From the NCBI GenBank assembly GCA_030146285.1, contig JASLBZ010000175.1, positions 1 to 22,367 on the forward strand: 22,367 nt of DNA. Direction: 5' to 3'. This document shows, in pieces, positions 13,963-20,994 of the stretch. Every line of letters begins with the position of its first letter. Positions within the stretch are counted from its first letter, which is position 1. Position numbers and translations under genes: made by a program. Below the pieces are notes generated by a model. The model was not told where the DNA came from, did no database searches, and saw only the letters and a program-made list of their open reading frames with translations. Source of the stretch: Neisseriaceae bacterium (GTDB lineage: Bacteria; Pseudomonadota; Gammaproteobacteria; Burkholderiales; Neisseriaceae).

Positions 13963-15609
13963 ATGGCACCCATATCTAAACCTGAACAAGCGAAGTGCTA
14001 CATCACATCACTGTCTTTGCAAGCAAGACACAGTCAAAAGCACATCTTGGCATGGATTGATGATTTGATTTTAAAATCTGCATCAACTGGCATTTGTGTC
14101 GAAGACAAACATGCACACAAAAATCAATATTCCACCACAAAGCCACCATCACCACCGATTATGCCGCTGACCCAAGCCAGTGATATTTTGACTTTTGAAG
14201 GCAATCAAAATTGGCCCAACTGGTTTTGTCAAGAATGCATTGTTATGGGCAGCCTGAAAAAAGACATTGTGCCAATTGATTTATTTTTCTTGTATGACTG
14301 TAATCCTGATAATGCCTATGGACATGGTGATTATGATCGGTTTTGCCAACACATTTTATCGCATTACGATTGGGCGATTTTTTCATACTTTACAACATAT
14401 GGTTCCGGCTTAATCAGCTTTATCACCAACGATGAAAAACTGCACGAAGCCGTAAATGCTGTTTCCAACCTTCACATTGTGAAGCAGTATGATTTGCCCT
14501 ATGCCGGCATGGCGCAGTTAAAAACTGCCACTTTTTATGATTATGATGGCCAGTGGCTATTACCGCTTTTGCTAGCAAAAGAGCGCAAAGAAGCCTTGCC
14601 TTTATTGCTGTGTAGCATCGATTTAGATGAATCAAGTTATGCCATTTTTGACCACATGCAAGCAGAATACATTTCTGGTCGCTTCAATTATTCCAAACAC
14701 ACAGAAAAATTGAAACTCATCGCAACATGGCAAAGAAAACCTGCTGCACATTATTTACCAGTAATACAGTTTCAAGTCTATGAGATCATTGATTTAGAAG
14801 CATACGACAGTTTGTGGGCGCGGCTTAGCAGTGGCTCTATTGTAGACTGTGTGGTTTCTGGCGATTGCGACCTAGTCACCTTAAAGCAATATAGCCTACA
14901 ACAAGACGCATACCATGATTTGGCTTATTTTATTGAGAACCATACTTTAGCTTCATGGGCTTATGATTGTTTTTATGGTGGCGGTGCCGATGAGCACATG
15001 GGTATTTTCTCCGCCAAAGACAGCCAGATTACTGAGCACTTTTGGCAATTATTGGGGCAAAATGCACAAAAAACCATACAATCCCAATTGCATTCAGTTG
15101 TTTCCTATGCTCCACAAGAATGTTGGCAATGGCCGCTTTTATTCAGTGATGAAAAACCCTTGATTTTATGCCAAATCGGCAAAGCGGCTTACTACAGGCT
15201 TTGGTCCGATTCAGAAGAAGAATGGATAGACAATACGGTTTGGTATGAACATATATTGACTCATTTAACCTTATTAACCGCATTTGAAGTGGGTGAAACC
15301 ACTTACCAAATTCATGTGCTTGATGATGAAGCGGCTTATGCCAAATTGTGTGATACTTGGGTATTACACCCCATTGTACAAGCTGTTTTTGCACCTGACT
15401 GTAATGTAGCAGCCTTAAAAAAGACATTAAGTGAAATCAGCTATTACAGCTCAGAGCGTTTAAACCAAGTAGCCAGTTGGATGTTATCCAAATACGATGA
15501 TGAAGGTTCGATTTATTTTTATGCCAAAAAAACAGAAAATATACAAATGTTCAATGATTTATTGACCAAGGACAGTACTAGCAATGCACCACAAGTCAGC
15601 CGATTTTAA
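13963..15609 (+). CDS. Large unknown soluble protein, second gene of the cassette
   Basis: I do not recognise the family. ATG 13963 has CGGAG (13953-13957) 5 bases upstream and is chosen over ATG 13927, which has no ribosome binding site; the product has 548 residues. It has no signal peptide and no membrane helix. It is acidic and rich in Trp, Tyr, His and Cys. A low-complexity linker (KPPSPPIMPL, about 60-69) follows the first 60 residues. Two places look alike: WLLPLLLAKERKEALPLLLC with a following Tyr-x-Ile-Phe (about 198-229), and WQWPLLFSDEKPLILCQI with a following Tyr-x-Leu-Trp (about 388-414). This suggests a duplicated domain. It ends convergent with ilvC across a shared terminator. 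Confidence 0.72.
   Translation: MAPISKPEQAKCYITSLSLQARHSQKHILAWIDDLILKSASTGICVEDKHAHKNQYSTTKPPSPPIMPLTQASDILTFEGNQNWPNWFCQECIVMGSLKKDIVPIDLFFLYDCNPDNAYGHGDYDRFCQHILSHYDWAIFSYFTTYGSGLISFITNDEKLHEAVNAVSNLHIVKQYDLPYAGMAQLKTATFYDYDGQWLLPLLLAKERKEALPLLLCSIDLDESSYAIFDHMQAEYISGRFNYSKHTEKLKLIATWQRKPAAHYLPVIQFQVYEIIDLEAYDSLWARLSSGSIVDCVVSGDCDLVTLKQYSLQQDAYHDLAYFIENHTLASWAYDCFYGGGADEHMGIFSAKDSQITEHFWQLLGQNAQKTIQSQLHSVVSYAPQECWQWPLLFSDEKPLILCQIGKAAYYRLWSDSEEEWIDNTVWYEHILTHLTLLTAFEVGETTYQIHVLDDEAAYAKLCDTWVLHPIVQAVFAPDCNVAALKKTLSEISYYSSERLNQVASWMLSKYDDEGSIYFYAKKTENIQMFNDLLTKDSTSNAPQVSRF
14247..14258 (+). other. Near-match to a Neisseriaceae uptake word
   Basis: GGGCAGCCTGAA differs by one base from AGGCAGCCTGAA, which I recall as the Kingella-type DNA uptake sequence. 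It lies inside the large unknown gene. A single 11/12 match may be chance. Confidence 0.25.
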
Positions 15610-15696
15610 GAAAAATCCCACATTCATCTTTGCCCATGCCAAGATGAAACTGCTCAAAAGGCAGCCTATCAACTGACCCCAACAAGACATTCACAA

Positions 15697-15727
15697 AAAA
15701 ACCCAGCCGAAGCTGGGTTTTCATTTT
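15697..15727. terminator. Bidirectional terminator between the unknown cassette and ilvC
   Basis: AAAACCCAGC (15698-15707) and GCTGGGTTTT (15712-15721) form a 10-bp stem with loop CGAA, T-rich on the right and A-rich on the left. It closes both converging units. Confidence 0.88.
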
Positions 15728-15745
15728 TTCATAGCCGAATATGAA

Positions 15746-16762
15746 TTAGTTTTTCTCTTGGTCAACCAATTTGTTTTGTGCAATCCAAGGCATCATCGCA
15801 CGCAATTGATTACCCACCACTTCGATTGGATGCTCAGCATTCATACGACGACGTGCTGTCATTGAAGGATAGTTCGTGTTGCCTTCTTGGATGAACATTT
15901 TAGCGTATTCACCAGATTGAATGCGGTACAATGCTTTTTTCATGGCTGCTTTGGTTTCTGAAGTCACCACTTCAGGACCAGTCACGTATTCGCCGTATTC
16001 AGCATTGTTTGAAATTGAGTAGTTCATGTTCGCGATACCGCCTTCGTACATCAAATCCACAATCAATTTCAACTCATGCAAACACTCAAAGTAAGCCATT
16101 TCAGGTGCATAACCAGCTTCAGTCAATGTTTCAAAACCAGCTTTTACCAACTCAACAGCGCCACCACACAATACTGCTTGTTCACCGAACAAGTCAGTTT
16201 CTGTTTCTTCACGGAAGTTGGTTTCGATAACGCCACCTTTGGTGCCACCGTTAGCAGCAGCATAAGACAATGCAACATCACGTGCTTTACCTGATTTGTC
16301 TTGGTAAACAGCGATTAGCGTTGGTACACCGCCGCCTTTTTTGTATTCGCTGCGTACAGTATGGCCAGGGCCTTTAGGCGCAACCATTACCACATCAATG
16401 TCATCACGAGGAATGATTTGGTTGTAATGAATATTAAAGCCATGAGCAAAAGCCAAAACTGCGCCTGATTTTAAGTTGTCTGCAATGTCTTTGTTATACA
16501 CTGCTGGTTGATTTTCATCAGGAAGCAAAATCATAACCACATCAGCCGCTTTGGTTGCTTCAGCAACTTCACGAACATCATGGCCTGCCGCAACGGCTTT
16601 TTTCCAAGATGCACCCGATTGACGCAAACCAACAATCACATTAACGCCAGAGTCTTTCAAGTTAGCTGCGTGAGCATGGCCTTGTGAACCATAACCAATA
16701 ATCGCAACGGTTTTACCTTTGATCAAAGATAGGTCTGCGTCTTTATCGTAATAAACTTTCAT
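15746..16762 (-). CDS. ilvC: Ketol-acid reductoisomerase (NADP+)
   Basis: From ATG 16762 (ribosome binding site AGAGGAAA) this is a 338-residue class I KARI, the second step of valine and isoleucine synthesis: Mg-dependent alkyl migration and NADPH reduction of acetolactate or acetohydroxybutyrate. The Rossmann motif IIGYGSQGHAHA is at about 21-32, with KDSGVNVIVGLRQ(S) downstream; the Arg/Ser there suggest NADPH preference. The substrate and metal site is in VAPKGPGHTVRSEYKKGGG and ETETDLFGEQAVLCGG (the Asp and Glu of the second motif bind Mg). The single C-terminal knotted domain fits the short form. It is separated from ilvH by 124 bases with a hairpin, so it may have separate expression. 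Confidence 0.97.
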   Translation of the reverse strand: MKVYYDKDADLSLIKGKTVAIIGYGSQGHAHAANLKDSGVNVIVGLRQSGASWKKAVAAGHDVREVAEATKAADVVMILLPDENQPAVYNKDIADNLKSGAVLAFAHGFNIHYNQIIPRDDIDVVMVAPKGPGHTVRSEYKKGGGVPTLIAVYQDKSGKARDVALSYAAANGGTKGGVIETNFREETETDLFGEQAVLCGGAVELVKAGFETLTEAGYAPEMAYFECLHELKLIVDLMYEGGIANMNYSISNNAEYGEYVTGPEVVTSETKAAMKKALYRIQSGEYAKMFIQEGNTNYPSMTARRRMNAEHPIEVVGNQLRAMMPWIAQNKLVDQEKN

Positions 16763-16843
16763 GTGTTTTCCTCTGAATAACAAATTCAATTTTGAGTGTT
16801 CAAAATCTATATAAAATAATTAAAAATAACGTTAGGTATACTG

Positions 16844-16880
16844 AGGATACTTATTGTCTATTTGAACCAATAAGCATCCT
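16844..16880 (-). other. ilvH-ilvC intergenic hairpin
   Basis: AGGAT-a-CTTATTG (16844-16856) pairs with CAATAAG-c-ATCCT (16868-16880), a 12-bp stem with one internal mismatch and an 11-base loop. It starts 7 bases past the ilvH stop. No T-run follows on the minus strand, so it may be an RNA processing or stability element rather than a full terminator. Confidence 0.5.
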
Positions 16881-16886
16881 GAAAAC

Positions 16887-17378
16887 TTAAATGCGTAAAA
16901 TACGCTCGCCACGGCCAATGCCAGCAGCGCCAGTACGAACCGTTTCTAAAATAAGACTATTGCTAATGCATTCAATAAACGCATCTAGCTTTTCGGTTGT
17001 ACCTGTAATCTCGATGGTATAAGCCTTGTCTGTCATGTCGACAACATGGCCACGGTAAATCTCAGTCATGCGCAACAATTCATCACGGTCTTTACCAATG
17101 GCGCGGATTTTAATCAACATCAATTCACGCTCAACAAAACGACTTTCATTTAAATCAATGACTTTGACCACTTCAACCAATTTATTCAATTGCTTGGTGA
17201 TTTGCTCAATAATGTCGTCATTGCCTCGTGTAGATAAAGTCATGCGTGACAAAGTTGGATCTTCGGTTGCAGATACTGACAATGAGTCAATGTTGTAACC
17301 CCGTGCTGAAAACAAACCCACCACTCGTGACAATGCACCAGCTTCATTCTCTAAAAGAATCGATAAAATATGTCTCAT
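16887..17378 (-). CDS. ilvH: Acetolactate synthase small (regulatory) subunit
   Basis: This 163-residue regulatory subunit activates IlvI and gives feedback inhibition by valine. The N-terminal ACT domain (about 1-76) is typical: MRHILSILLENEAGALSRVV, then GLFSARGYNIDSLSVSATEDPTLSRMTL, with the Gly/Asn valine-binding loop intact. The C-terminal domain includes RELMLIKIRAIGKDRDELLRMTEIYRGHVVDMTD and ends GERILRI. Its ATG overlaps the ilvI stop codon by one base (TAATG), so translation is likely coupled to give matched subunits. Confidence 0.97.
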   Translation of the reverse strand: MRHILSILLENEAGALSRVVGLFSARGYNIDSLSVSATEDPTLSRMTLSTRGNDDIIEQITKQLNKLVEVVKVIDLNESRFVERELMLIKIRAIGKDRDELLRMTEIYRGHVVDMTDKAYTIEITGTTEKLDAFIECISNSLILETVRTGAAGIGRGERILRI

Positions 17379-19156
17379 TATGGTACGCTCCGCATATCAT
17401 AGTCCCGATCATGAACACTGTTAACATCTGAGTCAGCCAGTGTCTCTCTCATGTGAGCTGGTAACACCATCTCATCCAAACCTTTGCCGTTGCCCACCAT
17501 TGGGAAAACGTTTTGGGTTTTATCGGTAATAAAATCCATGAATACCATGCGATCTTTCATCGCAAATGCTTCGCGAAGTGCCGGCTCGACATCAGATGTT
17601 TTATCGATGCGCATCCCCACATGGCCATAAGCTTCAGCCAATTTCACAAAATCTGGCAATGAGTCAAAATACGATTCTGAATAACGGTCTTGGTAATAAA
17701 ATTCTTGCCACTGCCTTACCATCCCTAAATAGCCATTATTCAAATTCACCACTTTAACCGGTAGGCGGTATTGGAAACAAGTCGACAGTTCTTGAATATT
17801 CATTTGAATAGAACCTTCACCTGTAATACAAGCCACATCGCGTTCAGGATTGGCAAGTTTCGCGCCCATGGCATAAGGCAAGCCCACACCCATCGTACCT
17901 AAACCACCTGAGTTCAACCACTGACGCGGATGCTCAAATGGATAGTATTGGGCTGCAAACATTTGGTGCTGGCCCACATCAGAACTTACCAATGCATTGT
18001 TATTGGTCACTTTAGCCAGGGTTTGTACCACGTATTGTGGTTTGATGATTTCGTCTTCGTTATCGAACCACATGCACAAACGACTGCGCCACAACTCAAT
18101 ATTTTTCCACCATTTCTCCAAACTGGCTTCATTCAAATGCATTGATTTCTCGCGCCACAAACCAATCATTTCTTCTAACACCAACTTCACATCACCCACA
18201 ATGGGAATATCCACTTTCACGCGCTTGGCGATACTCGACGGATCCACATCCACATGGATAATTTTCTTTGGTGTATCTAAAAATTTGCTTGGAACAGAAA
18301 TCACTCGGTCGTCAAAACGGGCACCCAAAGCCAAAATCACATCAGCGTTTTGCATGGCCAAGTTAGCCTCGTACATACCGTGCATGCCCAACATACCAAT
18401 AAATTGGCGATCCGAACTTGGATAAGCGCCCAAGCCCATCAAGGTACCCGTACAAGGCGCACCTGTCATGCGAACCAATTCGATTAATTCATTGCTTGCA
18501 TTGCCAAGCACAACGCCACCACCAAAATAAATCAATGGGCGCTTTGCACTGGCCAACAATTGCATGGCTTTTTTAATTTGCCCTGTATGGCCTTTGGTTG
18601 CAGGCTGATACGAACGAATGTGTACGCTCTCTGGGTATTTGAATTTCGCCACGGTTTGCGTGATGTCTTTTGGAATATCAATCACAACAGGGCCAGGTCG
18701 ACCCGTCTGAGCAATGTGAAACGCTTTTTTGAAGGTTTCTGCCAAGTCGTTGATATCAGTCACCAGAAAGTTGTGTTTCACACATGGTCGAGTAATGCCA
18801 ACCATATCCACTTCTTGGAAGGCATCCGTGCCAACAACGGGCGTACCCACTTGACCTGAAATCACCACCAAAGGAATGGAATCTGAATAAGCAGTTGCAA
18901 TGCCGGTTACGGCATTGGTCGCACCAGGACCTGAGGTCACCAATGCCACACCCACTTTTCCTTGACTAGACCGTGCATAAGCATCGGCAGCATGGACCGC
19001 TGCTTGCTCATGACGAACCAATATGTGTTTGAATGCTTTTTGTTGGAAGATGGCGTCGTAAATCTCTAGAACTGCACCACCTGGATAACCAAAAACGTAC
19101 TCTACGCCTTCGGCTTGTAGACATTGCACAATCATTTGTGCGCCGGATAGATTCAT
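17378..19156 (-). CDS. ilvI: Acetolactate synthase large (catalytic) subunit
   Basis: This 592-residue ThDP enzyme condenses pyruvate with pyruvate or 2-oxobutyrate, the first common step of branched-chain synthesis. Catalytic Glu50 is in VRHEQAAVHAADAY. The FAD and central domain region spans about 190-340 (QLLASAKRPLIYFGGGV, ALGARFDDRV). The C-terminal ThDP site has GEG-S (446-449) and NLNNGYLGMVRQWQ. GEG replaces the usual GDG; I recall this form in other betaproteobacterial enzymes, so it is not a defect. The ribosome binding site AGAGGG lies 4 bases before the ATG. ilvI versus ilvB naming rests on pairing with IlvH. It heads the ilvI-ilvH unit. Confidence 0.96.
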   Translation of the reverse strand: MNLSGAQMIVQCLQAEGVEYVFGYPGGAVLEIYDAIFQQKAFKHILVRHEQAAVHAADAYARSSQGKVGVALVTSGPGATNAVTGIATAYSDSIPLVVISGQVGTPVVGTDAFQEVDMVGITRPCVKHNFLVTDINDLAETFKKAFHIAQTGRPGPVVIDIPKDITQTVAKFKYPESVHIRSYQPATKGHTGQIKKAMQLLASAKRPLIYFGGGVVLGNASNELIELVRMTGAPCTGTLMGLGAYPSSDRQFIGMLGMHGMYEANLAMQNADVILALGARFDDRVISVPSKFLDTPKKIIHVDVDPSSIAKRVKVDIPIVGDVKLVLEEMIGLWREKSMHLNEASLEKWWKNIELWRSRLCMWFDNEDEIIKPQYVVQTLAKVTNNNALVSSDVGQHQMFAAQYYPFEHPRQWLNSGGLGTMGVGLPYAMGAKLANPERDVACITGEGSIQMNIQELSTCFQYRLPVKVVNLNNGYLGMVRQWQEFYYQDRYSESYFDSLPDFVKLAEAYGHVGMRIDKTSDVEPALREAFAMKDRMVFMDFITDKTQNVFPMVGNGKGLDEMVLPAHMRETLADSDVNSVHDRDYDMRSVP

Positions 19157-19312
19157 ACAACCCTCTTATTATTCATGTAAATAGATAGGTGTTAAGTGTT
19201 TTACCGATGCAAAAGTTATGCGCAATTTGATAATGACGATTTAGGGTACGTACTTACCAAATTTAGGGGTAACAACAAACTCGACACAAACAATCTACTT
19301 AGATGGTTAGGT

Positions 19313-19342
19313 ATTAAAATTTGAATAAACACAATATCGCAA
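19313..19342 (-). promoter_or_regulatory. Candidate ilvI promoter
   Basis: On the minus strand TTGCGA (19342-19337), an 18-base spacer and TTTAAT (19318-19313) match sigma-70 boxes 4/6 and 5/6. The region is AT-rich, so chance matches are easy. Confidence 0.3.
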
Positions 19343-19401
19343 CGCACAAAAATTCGCAAGCCGTCAAAATATGACAATATGATTTACAACAAACAAAGCA
19401 C

Positions 19402-19440
19402 AAAAAAAAATGCCATTAAAGATAATTTAATAGCATTTTT
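19402..19440 (-). terminator. Terminator downstream of the DAHP-synthase-like gene
   Basis: On the minus strand AAAAATGC (complement of 19433-19440) and a second arm AAATTA-type stem pair across a 5-base loop with one mismatch: + strand arms are 19406-19413 with 19433-19440 and 19415-19420 with 19426-19431. Nine T follow on the minus strand. It lies about 125 bases beyond the stop codon. Confidence 0.65.
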
Positions 19441-19564
19441 AATCAAAAAAAAATTATTCTTACTTTGAAAAAACCACAAATACAAAAATCAATAGCACAA
19501 TCTATTTAATTGACGTTTAGTAAAATTTTTGATTATTAACAATAGATCAAATAAGACAATATGT

Positions 19565-20452
19565 CTAATTTACAATAAAAGCATTGGCACCAACCAAACC
19601 AGCAGCCTGATTTAACATGTCCAAGCCCAAATACTCATCCGTTAAATTGACTGCATTCACCAACACAGGCAAATGACTTAAGGCTTTCACTGTCGCAATG
19701 GCCTCAAGGTCTAAACGGTATTGGCGACGACGACTAAGACTTAATGTACCACTCTCACCCAAAATAATTTGATGATTACCGCATATGGCGATGTGCTCAG
19801 CTGCAATCAACCAATCATCAACTTGATGGTGCTTATCTTTGCACAGAACAACAGGCGTATTCAAACGCCCTATTTCCTTTTGCAATGTTCGATTCTCCAT
19901 CAACTCACCGCCAAGATACAAGACATCTGCATCCGCTTTTAAAACAGAGTCCAATTGACGAACATCACGAATGCGCACAAAGACAGGCTTATTTTGAGCA
20001 TGCCAAACAGCAATGCTTTTTTGAATATTCGTCATGGTTTCTTTTTCTGCTTGTAAGTTACTGGCATCATAAATATAAGACGACTGGAAAAACGGATCCA
20101 AATACACAGCCTGACTGGCTTCTTTTAATGCGGCAGCATCATTAATGTGTTTTTTTTCAATAACAACCTGACCGTCAGAACCAATCACCACACCGCGCAC
20201 CGTCAACAAACTGTCTTCTTGCTGCGCTTCGCGACTAATAATCCGCCAATCATGCAAAATCCTCAAAGCCTGCTCAACCTCAGGCAAGGATTTAAAATGG
20301 TGAATGTCCAAGATTCGTTCATCACCCAAAGCACCAATAATCACACGCTCAGCACCGCGTGAGATATGCTCTTGCAAACCTGACTGTCGAATTTTCGCCA
20401 CCACATGGTCAATGGCATCTGTCGATGCATTTTTTTTCATGACAATAATCAT
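19565..20452 (-). CDS. DAHP synthase-like protein with eroded active site (probable pseudoenzyme)
   Basis: This 295-residue protein resembles the type I-beta DAHP synthases of the Thermotoga kind. Residues 1-80 match the ferredoxin-like regulatory domain well: MIIVMKKNASTDAIDHVV, then HISRGAERVIIGALGDERILD and LRILHDWRIISRE. The rest can be aligned to the TIM barrel almost without gaps (DADVLYLGGELMENRTLQ, AAEHIAICGNHQIILGESG, SHLPVLVNAVNLTDEYLG). However, the family motifs GPCS, KPRTS, IGARNMQN, LLKRG and DPSHSGG are all lost, and the protein stops right after the last barrel strand (GANAFIVN). It should not make DAHP. A regulatory, amino-acid-sensing role is inference. ATG 20452 follows AGGAT by 8 bases. 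Confidence 0.7.
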   Translation of the reverse strand: MIIVMKKNASTDAIDHVVAKIRQSGLQEHISRGAERVIIGALGDERILDIHHFKSLPEVEQALRILHDWRIISREAQQEDSLLTVRGVVIGSDGQVVIEKKHINDAAALKEASQAVYLDPFFQSSYIYDASNLQAEKETMTNIQKSIAVWHAQNKPVFVRIRDVRQLDSVLKADADVLYLGGELMENRTLQKEIGRLNTPVVLCKDKHHQVDDWLIAAEHIAICGNHQIILGESGTLSLSRRRQYRLDLEAIATVKALSHLPVLVNAVNLTDEYLGLDMLNQAAGLVGANAFIVN

Positions 20453-20528
20453 TTACCACATCCTATACAAAATGGAATCAACACCACGATAAGCCAACAG
20501 ATCCGCAATATTGATTTGAATACGAAAT

Positions 20529-20557
20529 ATTATAGAGCAAGCTTGCTTAAGTTTCGA
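20529..20557 (-). promoter_or_regulatory. Promoter of the DAHP-synthase-like gene with a palindrome in its spacer
   Basis: On the minus strand TCGAAA (20557-20552), a 17-base spacer and consensus TATAAT (20534-20529). The perfect 12-base palindrome AGCAAGCTTGCT (20536-20547) fills most of the spacer, one base from the -10, where a bound repressor would block polymerase. The leader would be about 70 bases. Confidence 0.5.
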
Positions 20558-20775
20558 AAAAAGGATTGCTGCAAATTATAAAAACATTGCATGGCATAAA
20601 TAGGTCACAAAAAGCCGCTTTGCGGATTCTCTGCATTTCACACCCATGATTTACACATTAAGGCATGCCAAAATCCCAAACTTATGATAGTTTTATTACG
20701 GGATAAAAGCATGTTACTCATTAATGCTTTGGAATAACAAGTTTAGAATACTGATGACTTTATTTTGAATCGGAA

Positions 20776-20861
20776 TTTTGTCGCCCACCACTCCAAATAC
20801 TTTAATGCATGTTGGTTTTTAGGCAAAAAAAGCATTAAAAAATGGTTTTAAAGCGACAAAA
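20776..20861. repeat. Nested inverted repeats upstream of the PotF-like gene
   Basis: The outer arms TTTTGTCGC (20776-20784) and GCGACAAAA (20853-20861) enclose inner arms TTTAATGC (20801-20808) and GCATTAAA (20832-20839). No T-run follows on either strand, so it is not a terminator. The right outer arm overlaps a possible -35 box. Confidence 0.6.
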
Positions 20862-20933
20862 AAACATTAATTTCATATAAAAGCAAAGAATTACCAATCA
20901 TTATTTGTGTAAAACAACTAAAATCTTTACAAT
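20853..20933 (+). promoter_or_regulatory. Two candidate promoters of the PotF-like gene
   Basis: Distal: GCGACA (20853-20858), 17 bases, TATAAA (20876-20881). Proximal: TTGTGT (20905-20910), 17 bases, TACAAT (20928-20933), with a start near 20940 and a leader of about 55 bases. Both have correct spacing; the sequence cannot decide between them. Confidence 0.4.
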
Positions 20934-20994
20934 GCCCGACTGCTTTTATTTTCTTAACACCTTCGTCAACATCAGACAGCAATGGGAGTAATTG

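Larger units (their letters stand above)
19157..19564. other. AT-rich intergenic and leader region upstream of ilvI
   Basis: This 408-base stretch holds no recognised gene. From right to left it has the terminator of the DAHP-synthase-like gene, a probable ilvI promoter, a short dyad ATCTA-ct-TAGAT (19293-19304) and a pair of direct repeats ATTTAGGGT / ATTTAGGGGT (19239-19247 and 19261-19270), spaced 22 bases start to start. The palindrome GTACGTAC (19246-19253) lies between the repeats. The ilvI leader would be about 150 bases long. Confidence 0.6.
20453..20994. other. 540-base divergent region upstream of the PotF-like gene
   Basis: No coding gene is supported. It contains, left to right, the promoter and palindrome of the leftward gene and a small CCGC-ttt-GCGG hairpin (20615-20625) that has a T-run on the minus strand. 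Next come GGCATGCC (20662-20669) and an inverted pair AAAGCAT/ATGCTTT (20706-20712, 20724-20730). A nested set of inverted repeats (20776-20861) and two possible rightward promoters follow. Confidence 0.6.

Noticed and set aside
15143..15427. A 94-codon minus-strand frame inside the large unknown gene
   Set aside because: Antisense shadow of the 548-residue frame, with no start signals.
15656..15668. AAAGGCAGCCTAT as another uptake-type word
   Set aside because: It keeps only the GGCAGCCT core and lacks the GAA end, so it does not meet any uptake dialect I know.
17815..17823. GEG in place of GDG in the ThDP motif of IlvI as a sign of an inactive enzyme
   Set aside because: Glu can still hold the metal and I recall the same GEGS form in other betaproteobacterial acetolactate synthases; all other motifs are intact.
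20610..20628. CCGC-ttt-GCGG with a T-run on the minus strand as a terminator of a small RNA
   Set aside because: The stem is only 4 bp and no convincing minus-strand promoter was found upstream of it.
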